A stretch of DNA of 64,000 nt from Alloboseaceae bacterium BT-24-1. Its GTDB lineage: Bacteria; Pseudomonadota; Alphaproteobacteria; Rhizobiales; Beijerinckiaceae. The stretch is from contig JAOYTL010000009.1 in assembly GCA_025846845.1 (NCBI GenBank), positions 266,180 to 330,179 on the forward strand. The letters are read 5' to 3'. Both the position numbers and the translations under genes were made by a program. Of this stretch, positions 61,399-64,000 are shown piece after piece. The notes below the pieces were generated by a model. The model had not been told where the DNA came from. It worked only from the letters and a program-made list of their open reading frames with translations, and did not search any database. The stretch's first letter is position 1, and each line of letters starts with the position of its first letter.

Positions 61399-63060
61399 TT
61401 ATTCTTCATCAGAGCGCTGTGGCGAAGGTGCGCCCGTGGCCGGCGGCTCGAGATAATCAGGCTCGACTCCGCCTTCCTCTGGCGCTGCTTCCTGCTGCTC
61501 AGCCTTAGCAGAGGCGCGCTCCTCGCGTTCGGCCGCGGCCGGGGGAGACACCGTTTGATCTGCGATATTGGCGTCTTCCTGCGAACCACCTTCTGCCCTT
61601 GGTTTGACATTGGGCTCAAGCGGCGTCGGTTCCTTCGTTGAAAAGGGCGACGTGTCGTCGTCATCATTACCGCCCTTCTTCGTCCCCTGGTCCTCCGGCC
61701 TCTTCGGCGAAGCGTTTAGACGTGGCTGATGCGCAGGCGAGTCAGGTTCGATCAGCCGGGAAGCTTTGGGAGCCTTGATCTCCGGAGCTGAAGCGTCGGA
61801 GTCAGAGTTATCAGGACGGCCCGCTGAGCTGGGTCTCGCCTCAAACTTGAGCTGGGTCGGCGCCGCAGTCGGCGGAGTTGGAATCGCATTGTCATCGTTA
61901 TCGCGCGCCGCTGGCGAGGTGCTAGGCTCTTGTGTAACGGGCCGTGTTTCAGAGGCTGGCGTCGCGCCACCACCCTCAAGCGACTGAAACACCTTCGCGT
62001 CCGGCTTTACGGTTTCCGCAAGCTCTGCTGCATCCGGTGCGGAGTCCATCGCAGTGAGCGCCGGCCGCTCCTCAACATCCCGCGGGGTTGGCGTGACCTC
62101 GAATGTCGCCTCGGTCGCTTCTGTTTCCTGAACGAAGACGTCAATGTTTTGCGCGCTATAGGTTTCGACCTGCTGATTGATCGTCACGTCGACATTGACG
62201 ACGGTAGCATCCGGCGCCTCGAAGGAAACTTCGTAATATGTTGTAGGCCAGCTCGCGTAGTAGGCATCATAATAGCCATCCCAGTAACCCTGATAGTAGG
62301 AAAATTGTTCGTGCCGAGCATGCAGGATCATATATATATCTGGATAATAGACACGGGAGACCACCTCGTAGCCGATAAAGACGCCGTTGATAGCCGAAAG
62401 CGCCACCAAAGCTGAATGGTAGGTCTCTTCCGTAACCCGACGTTGCTCCAATCGATCGATGCGCGCGTAGAGCATGTCGAGGTCACGCACTACCGTAGCG
62501 TTGCGGCGCACCATCGTGCGCAGTTGGCCGACCTCGCCCCGCAAACGCGCAACATTGCGCTGGAGTTCGACAACTTGGGTAGCGCTAGCCTTCGCCTTGA
62601 GTTGCATTGGTCGGGCCAGCGCATAACGGGCTGTGTAGGTCGCCCAGTTGGCGGACAGCGCCCTTATGCCTTCCACGGCGCGCTGGTCGTTGCTGCCAGC
62701 CATGCGAAAGATGCCATCGAGCCGACCGATCCCTTCTGAGGTCTTGCGTGTTGCCTCCGAAATCGCGCGCGCTTGCCCGGAGGCCAACGCAGATGTCAGT
62801 CGACCCACTTCAACTGCCACATCCTTGGTTCCGTTCAGCACGAGCGCGCCAGCATGTGACTTGGCGATGTCGGGGGCTTTGTAGGCAACAAGGATCGTCG
62901 CCAGCGCACGGCGCATGTTCGCAAGCAGACTCTCAGCGTTGGCCTGGCGGCCGCTCGTCGCTGTTTGTGCGCGAAGCTGGGTTGAGACGATTGAGACGTC
63001 AGCTATTGCTATCGCCGCCATGATTGCCACGGCGGCGATCCGAGTGGTTGTCGAGATCAT
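61399..63060 (-). CDS. Large exported protein with coiled coil, Tyr-rich segment and long acidic disordered tail
   Basis: This 553-residue product starts at the ATG at 63060 (another lies two codons upstream). The N-terminus ISTTTRIAAVAIMAAIAIAD is a signal or anchor. A helical region to about residue 215 includes a coiled coil VVELQRNVARLRGEVGQLRT. The segment YYQGYWDGYYDAYYASWPTT near 255-275 is exceptionally aromatic. From about 305 to the end it is a Pro-, Glu-, Asp- and Ser-rich chain with no predicted fold. I do not recognise a family. An envelope-spanning or surface-exposed tail protein is plausible. A clean terminator follows. Confidence 0.75.
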   Translation of the reverse strand: MISTTTRIAAVAIMAAIAIADVSIVSTQLRAQTATSGRQANAESLLANMRRALATILVAYKAPDIAKSHAGALVLNGTKDVAVEVGRLTSALASGQARAISEATRKTSEGIGRLDGIFRMAGSNDQRAVEGIRALSANWATYTARYALARPMQLKAKASATQVVELQRNVARLRGEVGQLRTMVRRNATVVRDLDMLYARIDRLEQRRVTEETYHSALVALSAINGVFIGYEVVSRVYYPDIYMILHARHEQFSYYQGYWDGYYDAYYASWPTTYYEVSFEAPDATVVNVDVTINQQVETYSAQNIDVFVQETEATEATFEVTPTPRDVEERPALTAMDSAPDAAELAETVKPDAKVFQSLEGGGATPASETRPVTQEPSTSPAARDNDDNAIPTPPTAAPTQLKFEARPSSAGRPDNSDSDASAPEIKAPKASRLIEPDSPAHQPRLNASPKRPEDQGTKKGGNDDDDTSPFSTKEPTPLEPNVKPRAEGGSQEDANIADQTVSPPAAAEREERASAKAEQQEAAPEEGGVEPDYLEPPATGAPSPQRSDEE

Positions 63061-63321
63061 CAGCACGAATCCACCGTTGGCTGGCTCGCAATCGTGCAGG
63101 CCACGCTTTCCTCCAAATGTGAGGTGATGCGTTTATGGTCCCGGGAGATTGCCGCAGTGTTACCGCACAAGCGATCAGTCATCAGCCACTTGCCGGCGCG
63201 CGACCGTATACAGGTTACTCAACAATTGCCGCATTTATATGCTCGGCGATCAGATCAACGCTTACGGTGAACCGAGCTTAGCCGCTCAGCTTATCGCTAT
63301 TCGTGTGGTCATAAATAGGGG

Positions 63322-63516
63322 CTACCGCTTCTTCTTGGGGGCCTTCTTATGCTGCCCGACCTTAACTACCCCGTGACCAGCCGCCTTGGTCAGGGCGGGA
63401 GCGGAGCTGGTCACCTGCGGACCGGCGGCATAGACGCTTGTCGCGGTTAGTGCCGGCGCAGAAAGCAAGGCAAAAGCAGCCGCTGAAGCGAGCAGAATGG
63501 GCTTATTGAGAGTCAA
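63322..63516 (-). CDS. Small basic exported protein
   Basis: This 64-residue product starts at a TTG at 63516 with a perfect AAGGAG 7 bases upstream (63524-63529), which decides the start. The signal peptide LNKPILLASAAAFALLSAPA is followed by likely cleavage after VYA (about residue 30). The mature peptide of about 34 residues is very basic, ending GQHKKAPKKKR. It could bind nucleic acid, lipid A or peptidoglycan, or be a periplasmic buffer peptide; none of this can be shown from sequence. Confidence 0.68.
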   Translation of the reverse strand: MTLNKPILLASAAAFALLSAPALTATSVYAAGPQVTSSAPALTKAAGHGVVKVGQHKKAPKKKR

Positions 63517-63790
63517 TGTCAGTCTCCTTTTAGGGTCTTGATGAAGCCATGGTTAGACAGCATCAAAGCGGGTTCAGCCGCTCAATTCGTCGCGTTAGCC
63601 GCAGCCAAGCGACGCACCCGCTTTTAGGGAGTGACTGAGGAGGTTTTGTAGAAGAGCGGTTAAGGGACCAATGAGGAATCGCGGTCTTTTCAGGGCAACA
63701 GGAGACCCGCAAGAATCTGGTCTTGTCGGTTTCATGATTGAGTTAGTGCTCGGCGTAGTCCGCGGGCAGGATGATGGAGCTGATCCGGTC

Positions 63791-63943
63791 CCGTTTTCTG
63801 GACCGCCACAAGGTGGAGTTTCCCAGCCTTTTGATCCGAGACCGTTTGCTGGACCGCCGGAAGCTGGAGTTTCCGGCCTTTTTGATCTGAGACCATTTGC
63901 TGGAGCGCCGGAGGTTGGAGTTTCCGGCATTCGATCACGGCGG
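63791..63943. repeat. Three tandem copies of a 51-bp repeat
   Basis: The copies lie at 63791-63841, 63842-63892 and 63893-63943. Each starts CC[GA]TTT and contains GCTGGA, CCGCCGGAAG-like text and TGGAGTTTCC at fixed positions. The third diverges in its last dozen bases, where a reading frame on the minus strand ends. A partial earlier unit (GATCCGGTC) precedes at about 63782. The spacing is a multiple of 3, so the plus strand gives a 17-residue repeat, probably by accident. Confidence 0.85.
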
Positions 63944-64000
63944 TAGGCTGGGTGTTCCGCCGGGATTCTGCAGCAGGATCGGGGGCTTGTTGCCGATGGC
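63935..64000 (-). CDS. C-terminus of an unknown, possibly IstB-like, protein (start outside window)
   Basis: Only 21 codons are visible: AIGNKPPILLQNPGGTPSLP, one more Pro, then TGA. The Pro-Gly-rich tail directly followed by tandem repeats recalls the istB end and the multiple terminal repeats of IS21-type elements. The identification is tentative because no motif can be checked in this length. Confidence 0.3.
   Translation of the reverse strand, partial: AIGNKPPILLQNPGGTPSLPP

Noticed and set aside
63791..63943. Possible CRISPR array
   Set aside because: The 51-bp units are contiguous with no unique spacers and there are no cas genes; this is a plain tandem repeat.
63671..63946. A 91-residue plus-strand frame with a 17-residue repeat (PFAGPPEAGVSG...)
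   Set aside because: The frame is a by-product of a 51-bp DNA repeat divisible by 3; it has no good ribosome site and the repeat better fits an element end.

Overview
The window is GC-rich chromosomal or large-replicon DNA. It most likely comes from an alphaproteobacterium of the order Hyphomicrobiales (a Bosea-like or related soil rhizobial relative). That placement is inferred from the Omp25/31-type outer-membrane protein, the alphaproteobacterial flagellar proteins, the Fis-type sigma-54 activator and the relic IS types; no rRNA or tRNA gene was seen to confirm it.

Region 1 (1-20.4 kb) is an accessory catabolic island. It starts with a partial FAD-linked oxidase, a PLP aminotransferase, a two-domain GNAT enzyme and a LysR regulator. 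The LysR gene is divergent from a nearly continuous plus-strand set: an agmatinase-family ureohydrolase, an MBL-fold hydrolase, a three-domain RidA protein, a complete family-5 (peptide/opine-type) ABC importer, a second ureohydrolase and an MmgE/PrpD protein. The set reads as uptake and breakdown of an unidentified guanidino- or amidino-containing compound. A convergent unit (alpha/beta hydrolase plus MFS carrier) lies beside a divergent sigma-54 activator, and a well-placed -24/-12 promoter sits in front of that unit.

Region 2 (20.4-30 kb) begins with decayed DNA: a truncated MocA-type oxidoreductase, a broken alpha/beta hydrolase and a truncated second sigma-54 activator. A GlxA-type regulator and a cobalt-type nitrile hydratase operon follow (cobW-like chaperone, beta, alpha, accessory protein). 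Beyond a methyl-accepting chemotaxis protein lies a rotted second copy of the cobW-nthB junction, fused to the start of an ardC antirestriction gene.

Region 3 (30-35 kb) is a mobile-element graveyard, with pieces of IS630, IS110, ArdC, an SbcD-like nuclease, an EamA transporter and an amino-acid ABC ATPase. An intact outer-membrane protein gene lies among them.

Region 4 (35-42.9 kb) is a tripartite RND efflux operon (adaptor, pump, outer-membrane channel), divergent from an overlapping response-regulator/histidine-kinase pair. An IS5-type relic follows.

Region 5 (44-57.1 kb) holds flagellin, flgE, flgK, flgL, an AraC regulator, a bamA gene away from its usual neighbours, and an orphan flgH. 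The flagellin gene is preceded by striking repeated palindromes.

Region 6 (57-64 kb) is sparse: a GNAT enzyme, a broken FhuB-like permease, a hemolysin III protein, a large exported coiled-coil/acidic-tail protein, a tiny basic exported protein, and a 51-bp tandem repeat next to what may be the end of an IS21-type element.
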